Part shown: positions 1 through 6,262 of the stretch, one piece after another
How positions within the stretch are numbered: the first letter of the stretch is position 1
Layout: each line of letters begins with the position of its first letter
NCBI GenBank assembly: GCA_011048645.1
Contig: DSDR01000282.1
Coordinates: 1 to 6,622, forward strand
Direction: 5' to 3'
From: Phycisphaerales bacterium
Lineage (GTDB): Bacteria > Planctomycetota > Phycisphaerae > Sedimentisphaerales > Anaerohalosphaeraceae
DNA length: 6,622 nt
Translations under genes and position numbers: made by a program
The notes under the pieces: generated by a model
Told to the model about the DNA's origin: nothing
The model's input: only the letters and a program-made list of their open reading frames with translations
Databases searched by the model: none

Positions 1-411
1 TACAGTTATCCAGCCAGCTATGATTACAGTTGGGTTGAGTCCCGCGCCAATATCGATCAGTATGCATACCCCAATCTTTTGAGCACGCGCGGTCCGTCTT
101 CGGTGCCGGTGTTTGTTGACAGTATGTGGCCGGATTTATGGCCCAAGCATACCGATACCGTTCAGGCTCATTTGGATATCGATTACCGCGGTTACAGCGC
201 CGACCATCACGGCTCTGACGGCCCGGTTAATAATCATATGCGTCGAATGATGATCAATCGTCATCGAGGATCGGTGGGTATTTCGTTTCTGGACGGTCAT
301 GTCTCCAATAAAGGATTGGAATACTTGTGGTCGCCCAAGTGGCACAGACAGTTTATTCAGGATCACAACGAAAAACTCAGATCCGACGGCAGCAAAATTT
401 TCAGAAATTAA
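1..411 (+). CDS. Prepilin-like H-X9-DG protein, C-terminal part (5' end outside window)
   Basis: The frame is open from the first base to a TAA at 409-411, giving 136 residues. The gene starts upstream of the window; the only in-window start-like codon before the motif, TTG at 79, is internal. Residues 88-99 of the fragment (bases 262-297) match the H-X9-DG signature exactly: His, nine residues, then Asp-Gly in the run FLDGHV. A tail with the pattern LWSPKWHRQF follows, as is usual for these proteins. The family normally begins with a type IV pilin-like N-terminal methylation helix and is greatly expanded in Planctomycetota, Lentisphaerota and relatives. Members are presumed to be secreted or surface-associated, with no defined biochemical role. 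The N-terminal helix cannot be checked here. The last 20 or so residues are polar and charged. The gene converges on the sulfatase with a 12-base gap. Confidence 0.85.
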   Translation, partial: YSYPASYDYSWVESRANIDQYAYPNLLSTRGPSSVPVFVDSMWPDLWPKHTDTVQAHLDIDYRGYSADHHGSDGPVNNHMRRMMINRHRGSVGISFLDGHVSNKGLEYLWSPKWHRQFIQDHNEKLRSDGSKIFRN

Positions 412-423
412 CAGCCGCACCCC

Positions 424-1908
424 TTAGTCGGACAAAGAGGCGGGATTTGCCGAAGGCATCTTGGCATCGGTTTCCCGGCGAAATGCCCTGAGTTTCTGAA
501 AAAGGGCGTTGGTTTTATCCGGATACAGATCGGCAAGATTGCGACTTTCACCGATATCCTCGCGCAGATGATACAATTCAAGCGTGTTGGTCTCAAAAAA
601 CTCAATGAGCTTCCAGTCGCCTTCGCGCACGGCGGCGCCGGGTGAACCGCCTTGGTTGCCGTAATGCGGGTAGTGCCAGAAAATCGGCCCGCGCGTCATC
701 CTGTTTTCTTTAATAAGCGGGACCAAACTCTTTCCGTCGCAATGCTGGTCTGCTCTGAGCGGCAACCCTGTCATTTCCAGTATTGTCGGATAATAATCCG
801 TGCTGGTGACCGGTTCGCTGCAAACGCTTCCGGAACGGGTTACGCCGGGCCACTTGATAATGAGAGGGACCCGAATGCCGCCTTCATAAAGCCAGCCCTT
901 ACCGGCGCGCAGAGGCAGATTGGAAGTCGGATGTCCTTCCGAGGTGGAAAGCCCGCCGTTGTCGGACGTAAAGAATACAATGGTCCTGTCGTCCAGTCCC
1001 AGCTCGGCCAGCTTGGCCAGCACGATGCCCACGGCCGTATCCATCGCCTCGATCATCCCCGCATAGACGGCATGCTCCTGTACCAGCCGAACCCGCCGGT
1101 CGCCTTCCTGTCCCCATTCAGGCTTAAGCCCCATCTGTTCACGCTTTTTCTTGTATTTTTCCTCCAGTTCCTGCGTCGTCATCAGCGGCGTATGCACCTT
1201 ATAAAACGACAGAAAAGCCAAAAACGGCTTGGTTTGGGATGCTTCAATGAATTGTGCCGTTTCCTCAGCCAGCCGAAGCGGCAGATACTCTCCGTCCGGA
1301 CCGTCCTCAAGCCGCGGATTGCCGTACGGGGAAAAATACTGTTTGCCGCCGTATGGCCCGCCGCGATTGTGCCCGCCTTTGTTGATGTCAAAGCCGTGGT
1401 GTTCCGGCCAATACGCTTCGGCCTCGCCGAGATGCCATTTTCCCGCAAAAAAGGTCGTATAGCCAGCAGCCTTCTTCAACGCCTCGGCCGGCGTTACCTC
1501 CTCGTGCGGCAGATAATCACGATACCGCGCCGGCAGCAGCGGTTTGTGGCGCGTCCAATGCCGCTGCACCGTGTCCGGCTGCGGCGCGCCGAACCAATCG
1601 GTTGTGTCCAGGCGCGACGGGTATTTGCCCGTCATAATACTGGCACGCGTTGGAGAACAAACCGGACAAGCGGCATAAGCGTCGGTAAAACGCATACCCT
1701 GTGTCGCCAGACGATCAAGATTCGGCGTCTCGTAAAACGCGCTGCCGTAACAGCCCAAATCCGCCCAGCCTAAATCATCAGCAAGAATGAACAGGACATT
1801 GGGTTTTTGGGGCGACGTCTCGGACGCCGTTAACCGTTGACAGCGTCCGGTGGTCAATAGGGTTCCGGCTGCCAGCCCCGCCGCTTTGATAAAATCTCGT
1901 CGATTCAT
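424..1908 (-). CDS. Tat-exported S1-family sulfatase (formylglycine-dependent, Cys type)
   Basis: This 494-residue protein hydrolyses a sulfate ester; its substrate cannot be read from the sequence. From the chosen ATG it begins with a twin-arginine signal (MNRRDFIKAAG, then a short Ala/Gly/Leu stretch), so it is probably exported folded to the periplasm. The core holds metal-binding Asp44-Asp45 (FILADD), the maturation motif C-S-P-T-R with Cys84 becoming formylglycine, GKWHLG at 156-161, KVHTP with His239, Asp316-Asn317 (TSDNGG) and Lys337 before YEGG. The C-terminal part resembles the DUF4976 region common in arylsulfatase A-like enzymes, and the length is normal. A TTG at 1923 would add five residues and overlap the upstream TGA, but the ATG at 1908 puts the RR motif at its usual place. 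Neither start has a strong ribosome binding site, which suggests coupling to the upstream gene. In an anaerobe, Cys84 would need the radical-SAM maturase anSME, which is not in the window. Family is certain; subfamily is not assigned. Confidence 0.93.
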   Translation of the reverse strand: MNRRDFIKAAGLAAGTLLTTGRCQRLTASETSPQKPNVLFILADDLGWADLGCYGSAFYETPNLDRLATQGMRFTDAYAACPVCSPTRASIMTGKYPSRLDTTDWFGAPQPDTVQRHWTRHKPLLPARYRDYLPHEEVTPAEALKKAAGYTTFFAGKWHLGEAEAYWPEHHGFDINKGGHNRGGPYGGKQYFSPYGNPRLEDGPDGEYLPLRLAEETAQFIEASQTKPFLAFLSFYKVHTPLMTTQELEEKYKKKREQMGLKPEWGQEGDRRVRLVQEHAVYAGMIEAMDTAVGIVLAKLAELGLDDRTIVFFTSDNGGLSTSEGHPTSNLPLRAGKGWLYEGGIRVPLIIKWPGVTRSGSVCSEPVTSTDYYPTILEMTGLPLRADQHCDGKSLVPLIKENRMTRGPIFWHYPHYGNQGGSPGAAVREGDWKLIEFFETNTLELYHLREDIGESRNLADLYPDKTNALFQKLRAFRRETDAKMPSANPASLSD

Positions 1909-1919
1909 TCTGACCAAAC

Positions 1920-4283
1920 TCAAAACGTTATCTGTTCCGTACGAGCAATGATTTCGTTTTGCAGGTTTTCGCCCAGATCAACAAAATAGTCGCTGTAACC
2001 GGCCACGCGCACGATCAGATCTTTGTAGTCCTGTGGATTTTTCTGAGCGTCCAGCAGCGTTTGTTTATTGACGACGTTGAACTGGATGTGATGGCCGTCC
2101 AGCTTAAAATAGCTGCGAATGAGCATCAGCAGTTTATCCAGTCCGTCGCCTTCCAGCACCTGCGGATTGAATTTCATATTCAGCAGCGTGCCGCCGGTTC
2201 GACTATGATCGATCTTGGATGCGGACTTGACCACCGCGGTCGGCCCGTAGGATTGTGTTCCCTGGCTGGGCGATATGCCGTCTGAAAGCGGCAGTCCGGC
2301 TCTGCGGCCGTGCGGCAGGGCGCCGGTGACCTGGCCGAAATACACATGCACCGTGGTCGGCAGCAGATTGACGCGGTAGCGGCCGCCCTTGGTATTGGCG
2401 CGTCCGTTGACATATTTGAAATAAAGCTCAAATGTCTCGGCGGCGATGGCGTCGGCGTAGTCGTTGTCCTGGCCGTAACGCGGCGTCTGATGAGCCAGTT
2501 TGTTCTCAAGCGTCTGATATCCCTCAAAATTTGACTTCAGCGCCGCCAGCAGTTCCGACATCGTCACGTCTTTCTGATCAAAAACATGAAACTTGACCGC
2601 CGTCAGCGCGTCGGTCAGCGTGCCTATGCCGACGCCCTGAATGTAGGTCGTATTGTATCGCGGTCCGCCGTTGTGATAGTTGCGGCCTTTGAGGATACAG
2701 TCATCGGTAATCACGGACATGATCATGGCCGGCAGATACGTCGCGTAAAGCCGCTCAATCACATTGTTGCCTTTGACTTTCAGATCGATGAAATAAGCAA
2801 GCTGTTGTTCATAGGCCTGCATGACCTGTTCAAAGGAGTCAAACGTTTCGGCGCTGCCGGTTGGGGGGCCGACCTGTTTGCCCGTGCGCGGATCGACGCC
2901 GTTGTTCAGCGCAAGCTCAAATATCTTCGGCCAGTTGCAGTAGCCGGTTAGCGTGCAGCTTTCTTTGCCGAAGCTGCTGGTCTCCACGCAGCCGCTCGGG
3001 CCGCCGCTGCGGGCGTCAAACATTGTCTTGCCGTCATGCAGCATCTCACGGATAATCACGTCCGTATTAAAAACCGACGGCTGCCCGAAGCCGCAGCGAA
3101 TCACGCGACAGGCGCGTTTCAGGAAGCGATCCGGATTTTTAGCGCTGATCTGAATGCACGCGCTGGGCTGGACCAGCCGCATCTGCTCGACCACATCCAG
3201 CATCAGATACGATACCTCGTTGACCGCGTCGGCACCGGTGGCCGGATCGACGCCGCCGATATTGATCAGGGCAAAATCGGTATAAGTGCCGCTTTGTTCT
3301 TCGGTAATGCCTACTTTCGGCGGGGCGGGCTGGTTGTTGAACTTGATCCAAAAACATTGCAGCAGCTCTTTGGCCTGATCGGCGGTCAGCGTCCCGTCCT
3401 TGATCTGACGTTGATAAAACGGATACAGATGCTGATCCAGCCGTCCGGGATTGTACGAATCCCACACGTTCAGCTCGGTAATCACCGCCACATGGATAAA
3501 CCAATACGCCTGCAGCGCCTCATGAAAGGTCCGCGGGGCGTACGCCGGCACGTGCCTGCAAATGGCCGAAATGGTTTCCAGTTCCTGCCGACGAACGGGA
3601 TCTTTTTCATTGGCGGCCAGCAGGGCGGCGTAATCCGAATAACGCGCCGCCAGCGTCAAGACCGCGTCGATCGCCAGGCTCATCCCTTTCAGTTCCTGCT
3701 CCTTGGCGTAGGCCTCCGGATCGTTCAGATAGTCCAGTCGCCGCAGATGGGCGCGAATATCATCCTGCATGTCCAGCAGGCCGCGATGATAAATTTTATC
3801 GTCAAGGATGGCATGGCCGGGCGCACGCTGCTCCATAAATTCCGTAAACACACCCGCTTCGAAGGCGGTGTGCCAGGCGCTGCTCATCTGGCCAAACACC
3901 TTCTCGCGCATCGTCTTGCCCGTCCAGAAGGGGATAATTTTCTCGGCATAGACGGCCTTGACCGAGTCTGCCACATCGAACGACGTGCGTGAACGGCGGC
4001 TCATTGCCTCGAAATCCTCAAGCGTATGACAGCACAGTTCCGGATAGGTCGGCGTGGCCTTCGGCGCCGGGCCGCGTTCGCCGACAATCAGTTCCCCGTC
4101 ATTGATGCACAGGGTTTTATGCTCCATCAAATACTTGAGTGCCATCCCGCGCAGCACGGGCGCTGAGACCTGCATCGCAATACCGGTTTGGTAAAAGTCG
4201 GTGATCAGTTCCGCCCGCTCGGCGCTGATATATGGTTTGGCGCCGACGCTTTGTCGTCGCAATTGTGCTACTCGTTCATTCAT
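1920..4283 (-). CDS. hypD: Glycyl radical enzyme, probable trans-4-hydroxy-L-proline dehydratase (HypD-like)
   Basis: This 787-residue cytosolic enzyme belongs to the pyruvate formate-lyase-like superfamily. The thiyl cysteine is Cys432, with Glu434, in SGCVET. The radical glycine is Gly762 in RVAGYSDYF, 26 residues from the end. Compared from memory with Clostridioides difficile HypD (about 789 residues), the active-site set matches in identity with a shift of only 2-3 positions: His157 (H160), Asp275 (D278), Ser331 (S334), Asp336-Phe337 (D339-F340), Cys432 (C434), Glu434 (E436), Tyr448 (Y450), Thr643 (T645) and Gly762 (G765). The ends are also HypD-like (C-terminus ARTEQITF). HypD removes water from hydroxyproline to give 1-pyrroline-5-carboxylate, which ProC reduces to proline. 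His157 argues against isethionate sulfite-lyase (Gln there) and choline lyase (Asp there). ATG 4283 is chosen because it follows the activase stop by four bases with GGGTGG upstream; in-frame ATGs at 4307 and 4337 overlap the activase. Family is certain; substrate is probable. A related hydroxyproline-type enzyme such as HplG is the main alternative. Confidence 0.82.
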   Translation of the reverse strand: MNERVAQLRRQSVGAKPYISAERAELITDFYQTGIAMQVSAPVLRGMALKYLMEHKTLCINDGELIVGERGPAPKATPTYPELCCHTLEDFEAMSRRSRTSFDVADSVKAVYAEKIIPFWTGKTMREKVFGQMSSAWHTAFEAGVFTEFMEQRAPGHAILDDKIYHRGLLDMQDDIRAHLRRLDYLNDPEAYAKEQELKGMSLAIDAVLTLAARYSDYAALLAANEKDPVRRQELETISAICRHVPAYAPRTFHEALQAYWFIHVAVITELNVWDSYNPGRLDQHLYPFYQRQIKDGTLTADQAKELLQCFWIKFNNQPAPPKVGITEEQSGTYTDFALINIGGVDPATGADAVNEVSYLMLDVVEQMRLVQPSACIQISAKNPDRFLKRACRVIRCGFGQPSVFNTDVIIREMLHDGKTMFDARSGGPSGCVETSSFGKESCTLTGYCNWPKIFELALNNGVDPRTGKQVGPPTGSAETFDSFEQVMQAYEQQLAYFIDLKVKGNNVIERLYATYLPAMIMSVITDDCILKGRNYHNGGPRYNTTYIQGVGIGTLTDALTAVKFHVFDQKDVTMSELLAALKSNFEGYQTLENKLAHQTPRYGQDNDYADAIAAETFELYFKYVNGRANTKGGRYRVNLLPTTVHVYFGQVTGALPHGRRAGLPLSDGISPSQGTQSYGPTAVVKSASKIDHSRTGGTLLNMKFNPQVLEGDGLDKLLMLIRSYFKLDGHHIQFNVVNKQTLLDAQKNPQDYKDLIVRVAGYSDYFVDLGENLQNEIIARTEQITF

Positions 4284-4287
4284 CGCG

Positions 4288-5196
4288 TTATCCACCCACT
4301 TTGACATTAAAACCCAACCGTCGTAAACGGTGTGCATAGTCGTTTATCGCATGTCGATCCGCCGAAGGCCGTTGCGGGATATCCGCCTCCCGACCCAGTC
4401 GGCGGGCCTTTGCGCTGCCTCCGCCATTATACGGCAAAAGATCAATTTGCTGAATATTTTTCAGACTTTTTATATACCGGCCGATCTGCTCAATGTCCGA
4501 CGGCTGATCGTTAAAATCCGGCACCACCGGAATGCGGATAATCATCGTTTTGCCCAGCGACGCCAGCAGAGCGATATTATCCAGTATCAGGGCGTTGTCC
4601 ACGCCGGTAAATTGCTTGTGTTTGTCCGGATCCAGATGTTTGATATCACACAAAAACAAGTCGGAATACTCCGCTATTTGGCGTACGACACCCGGCTTGG
4701 CATAGCAGCAGGTATCTACCGCCGTATGAATGTCCAGATGCCGGCAGCCGATCAGCAGGGCCTCGAGAAAATCCGGCTGCATCAGCGGCTCGCCGCCGGA
4801 AAACGTGACGCCGCCGGCAGATGTATCGTAGAAAACAAGGTCTTTTTCAATCTCTTCCAGTATCTCAGCCGCACAAACCGTCCGTCCAACGATCTGCCGT
4901 GCATTGGCCGGGCAAACAGTCAGGCACGTTCCACACCGGCGGCATCGCGCAGCATCAGTGATTATATCCTCCTCAGTCAGCGTAATTGCCGATTCCGGAC
5001 AGACTTCGACGCATCGTCCACACCGGACGCATCGCACGGGCCGATACATCGGTTCAGGCCGCGGCGCCCAGCTTTCGGGGTTATGGCACCACGAACAGCG
5101 AAGCGGACAGCCCTTCAGAAAGACCGTACATCGAATCCCCGGCCCGTCGTGGATGGCATACTTTTTTATATCAAAAATAACGCCTTGGACATCCAT
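4288..5196 (-). CDS. hypE: Glycyl radical enzyme activase (radical SAM, HypE-like)
   Basis: This 302-residue radical SAM protein uses S-adenosylmethionine and a 4Fe-4S cluster to take a hydrogen from the radical glycine of its partner. Its N-terminus carries the activase signature: DGPGIRCTVFLKGC runs into C30-x3-C34-x2-C37, the radical SAM cluster motif. An inserted ferredoxin-like domain supplies two further 4Fe-4S motifs, C56/C59/C62/C66 and C85/C88/C91/C95. This insert is typical of activases for HypD, hydroxyphenylacetate decarboxylase and choline lyase, and is absent from the short pyruvate formate-lyase activase. SAM-binding SGGEP is at 133-137, DIKHLD at 184-189 and RIPVVPDFND at 221-230. 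Length is normal for the 8-Fe group. The ATG at 5196 has a modest GGGA six bases upstream. It is the first gene of the unit; its TAA lies four bases before the start of the radical enzyme, which marks that enzyme as its target. It is not the sulfatase maturase: the N-terminal signature and layout are those of an activase. Confidence 0.92.
   Translation of the reverse strand: MDVQGVIFDIKKYAIHDGPGIRCTVFLKGCPLRCSWCHNPESWAPRPEPMYRPVRCVRCGRCVEVCPESAITLTEEDIITDAARCRRCGTCLTVCPANARQIVGRTVCAAEILEEIEKDLVFYDTSAGGVTFSGGEPLMQPDFLEALLIGCRHLDIHTAVDTCCYAKPGVVRQIAEYSDLFLCDIKHLDPDKHKQFTGVDNALILDNIALLASLGKTMIIRIPVVPDFNDQPSDIEQIGRYIKSLKNIQQIDLLPYNGGGSAKARRLGREADIPQRPSADRHAINDYAHRLRRLGFNVKVGG
4292..4297 (-). promoter_or_regulatory. 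Ribosome binding site deciding the hypD-like start
   Basis: On the minus strand GGGTGG sits eight bases before ATG 4283, inside the last codons of the activase gene (GTG GGT GGA TAA). The in-frame ATGs at 4307 and 4337 have no comparable purine-rich site. This supports ATG 4283 and tight translational coupling of activase and enzyme. Confidence 0.55.
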
Positions 5197-5244
5197 TTGA
5201 ATTCCCGAAAAGTAATATCCTTTTTACCCATTCCCCAGACCCGT

Positions 5245-5253
5245 ATTATAGCA
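5245..5253 (-). promoter_or_regulatory. Extended -10 promoter of the activase-hypD-sulfatase unit
   Basis: Read on the minus strand this is TGCTATAAT, a perfect -10 hexamer (5250-5245) preceded by the extended -10 TG element. At a 17-base spacing the -35 hexamer would be ATGAAA, a poor match, as is common where an extended -10 is present. The expected start of transcription is near 5238, leaving a leader of roughly 40 bases before ATG 5196. The call rests on consensus match and position only. Confidence 0.6.
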
Positions 5254-5274
5254 AAAAACTGAATCAATTTCATT

Positions 5275-5283
5275 CCCCCCCCC
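5275..5283. repeat. Nine-base C/G homopolymer upstream of the operon promoter
   Basis: Nine consecutive C on the plus strand (nine G in the direction of the operon) lie in the 100-base gap between the kinase-like gene and the activase. They sit about 25 bases upstream of the -10, just outside the -35 position. Such tracts are prone to length change, both biologically and in sequencing. No other feature was recognised in this gap apart from the promoter. Confidence 0.7.
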
Positions 5284-5296
5284 GAGTTTTTCAATG

Positions 5297-6112
5297 TCAG
5301 GACATGAACCGGGTCGGGTCGTTTTCCGGCGTCGGGTCAGAGCTGTCGTCGCGCTTCAACAGGCCTTTGCGATGCAGCACGCCAAGCAGCCGCCGCCGCA
5401 GCGTCCGCAGCGGTACGGTCAGAAAACGATGAACCCGAATAGCCGTGCTTTGACGGCGCGATAATGCCTTTTCGCTGTCGGTCATCAAATCGGGACGAAG
5501 GCGGCGTTTGTGTTTGAGCAGGTGATAATGATCTTCTTGCTGGAGTCTTCGGCACAGCCATTGGAATCCGCGCCGTTGAAGCATCAGCGAAATTTGAAAA
5601 TCAATAAGGTAAGGCCGACCGTCGTTTCCGATTAGGATATTGCCGCGCTTATTAAAATCCAGATAGCACACGCCCCGACGATGGATCTGTTCCAGGAGAT
5701 GCTTTAATGCATCGAAGAAGCTGTCCGGCAAATCCGGTTTCTCATCAAGCGACCGCCCCTCAATGTATCGATACGCAAACCCGTTTCGTCCGTATTCACC
5801 CAACAGTTGCGGAATCTGATCAAGCGACTGAAGGCGTTGCAAAAGACGGTATTCACGCTGTTTCAAATACCGCCCGATCCACCCCAGCGGAAAGCCGAGA
5901 AAGGATTGAATACGATTGATTTTCAGAACAATGCGCCGAGGCGCATTGACCGAATCGGTTATTGAATCCGTTGCTTCGTAGAGGCCGGTTGCTGCAAAAA
6001 AGTCATGCTTGAATGTGCGCACTCGCATCCACTGCCGACCTGCGATAAACGCGGTTTTCGGCAAACCCCCTATTCCGCACGCAAATAGGCTGTTTTTCAA
6101 ACACTCACGCAC
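5297..6112 (-). CDS. Lipopolysaccharide-kinase-like (Kdo/WaaP-type) protein kinase fold
   Basis: This 271-residue protein has the layout of a small protein-kinase-like fold. IVLKIN with Lys64 fits the ATP-binding lysine strand, and Glu87 in REYRLL fits the helix C glutamate. YIEGRSL at 116-122 fits the hinge region. The catalytic loop is YLDFNKRGN at 150-158, with Asp152 and Asn158. The metal-binding Asp171 is in LIDFQ, where the usual DFG glycine is Gln. Short kinases of this sort in bacterial envelopes phosphorylate lipopolysaccharide core sugars (WaaP, KdkA) or act as Bud32/Rio relatives; the envelope role is the better guess but is unproven. The C-terminal 45 residues are strongly basic (VHRFLTVPLRTLRRRLLG) and may lie on the membrane; the last dozen are acidic and polar. 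There is no signal peptide. The start is GTG 6112: an in-frame TGA lies two codons upstream and AAAGGAT precedes it at good distance. The gene stands alone with its own promoter. Confidence 0.72.
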   Translation of the reverse strand: MRECLKNSLFACGIGGLPKTAFIAGRQWMRVRTFKHDFFAATGLYEATDSITDSVNAPRRIVLKINRIQSFLGFPLGWIGRYLKQREYRLLQRLQSLDQIPQLLGEYGRNGFAYRYIEGRSLDEKPDLPDSFFDALKHLLEQIHRRGVCYLDFNKRGNILIGNDGRPYLIDFQISLMLQRRGFQWLCRRLQQEDHYHLLKHKRRLRPDLMTDSEKALSRRQSTAIRVHRFLTVPLRTLRRRLLGVLHRKGLLKRDDSSDPTPENDPTRFMS

Positions 6113-6117
6113 ACATC

Positions 6118-6124
6118 ATCCTTT
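6118..6124 (-). promoter_or_regulatory. Ribosome binding site supporting the GTG start
   Basis: On the minus strand AAAGGAT ends five bases before GTG 6112, with its AGG core seven bases away. An in-frame TGA at 6118-6116 rules out any earlier start, so the GTG is the first possible initiator and has a good ribosome binding site. Confidence 0.65.
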
Positions 6125-6152
6125 GACATCGAATGCCCGCTTACCTGGCCTT

Positions 6153-6182
6153 AGGATAGGTTACAGCGCTATCCGTTGTCAA
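6153..6182 (-). promoter_or_regulatory. Sigma70-like promoter of the kinase-like gene
   Basis: On the minus strand a perfect TTGACA (6182-6177) is followed after 18 bases by TATCCT (6158-6153), which matches the -10 consensus at four of six positions. Transcription would start near 6146, about 35 bases before GTG 6112. The terminator at 6214-6256 isolates it from the upstream PEP-CTERM gene, so the kinase-like gene needs its own promoter here. Confidence 0.6.
6154..6174. repeat. Inverted repeat across the -10 and spacer of the kinase promoter
   Basis: The arms GGATAG (6154-6159) and CTATCC (6169-6174) are exact reverse complements separated by nine bases. The dyad overlaps the -10 and the promoter spacer, as an operator would. 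Six-base arms can occur by chance, and no regulator gene is nearby. Confidence 0.35.
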
Positions 6183-6213
6183 GGTTTTGCTTCGCATCGC
6201 TTGGATGTTCGAT

Positions 6214-6256
6214 AAAAAAAAGGAAACCGGAGCTCCCCTCGGCCTCCGGCTTTCCT
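6214..6256 (-). terminator. Intrinsic terminator of the PEP-CTERM gene
   Basis: On the minus strand the transcript forms a 12-pair stem, with arms at 6256-6244 and 6232-6221. One unpaired base lies at 6250 and the loop is 11 bases. A run of eight T follows (6221-6214, sharing one base with the stem foot). It starts seven bases after the TGA of the PEP-CTERM gene, so it ends that transcript before the kinase promoter. The rest of the 150-base gap (6113-6262) holds only the promoter, dyad and ribosome binding site. Confidence 0.9.
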
Positions 6257-6262
6257 GTTTAA

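Noticed and set aside
652..1773. Open frame of 373 codons on the plus strand opposite the sulfatase
   Set aside because: It lies wholly antisense to a gene with intact sulfatase motifs, has no recognisable domain and is rich in Arg, Gln and Pro, as expected of a shadow frame.
1860..1906. Lipoprotein signal in the sulfatase (Cys soon after the hydrophobic stretch)
   Set aside because: The residue before that Cys is Arg, which does not fit a lipobox; the twin-arginine signal explains the N-terminus.
3036..3992. Open frame of 318 codons on the plus strand opposite the glycyl radical enzyme
   Set aside because: Antisense to conserved enzyme sequence, with no domain and no start context; a shadow of codon bias.
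1920..4283. Isethionate or dihydroxypropanesulfonate sulfite-lyase, suggested by the sulfatase neighbour
   Set aside because: The position equivalent to the sulfite-lyase Gln193 is His157, as in dehydratases, and the remaining residues fit HypD. The sulfatase releases sulfate from esters, which is different chemistry from C-S cleavage.
1920..4283. True pyruvate formate-lyase
   Set aside because: It has a single Cys followed by Val-Glu instead of the Cys-Cys pair, and its activase carries extra ferredoxin clusters.
4284..4337. Longer N-terminus of the glycyl radical enzyme from ATG 4337 or 4307
   Set aside because: Both overlap the activase gene, lack a ribosome binding site and add residues with no resemblance to the family; ATG 4283 gives the usual family start.
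4330..5262. Open frame of 310 codons on the plus strand opposite the activase
   Set aside because: Antisense to the radical SAM and ferredoxin motifs, with a low-complexity basic composition and no family resemblance.
5245..5268. TTGATT as the -35 of the operon promoter
   Set aside because: It is only 11 bases from the TATAAT hexamer, too close for a sigma70 -35; the extended -10 is the better explanation.
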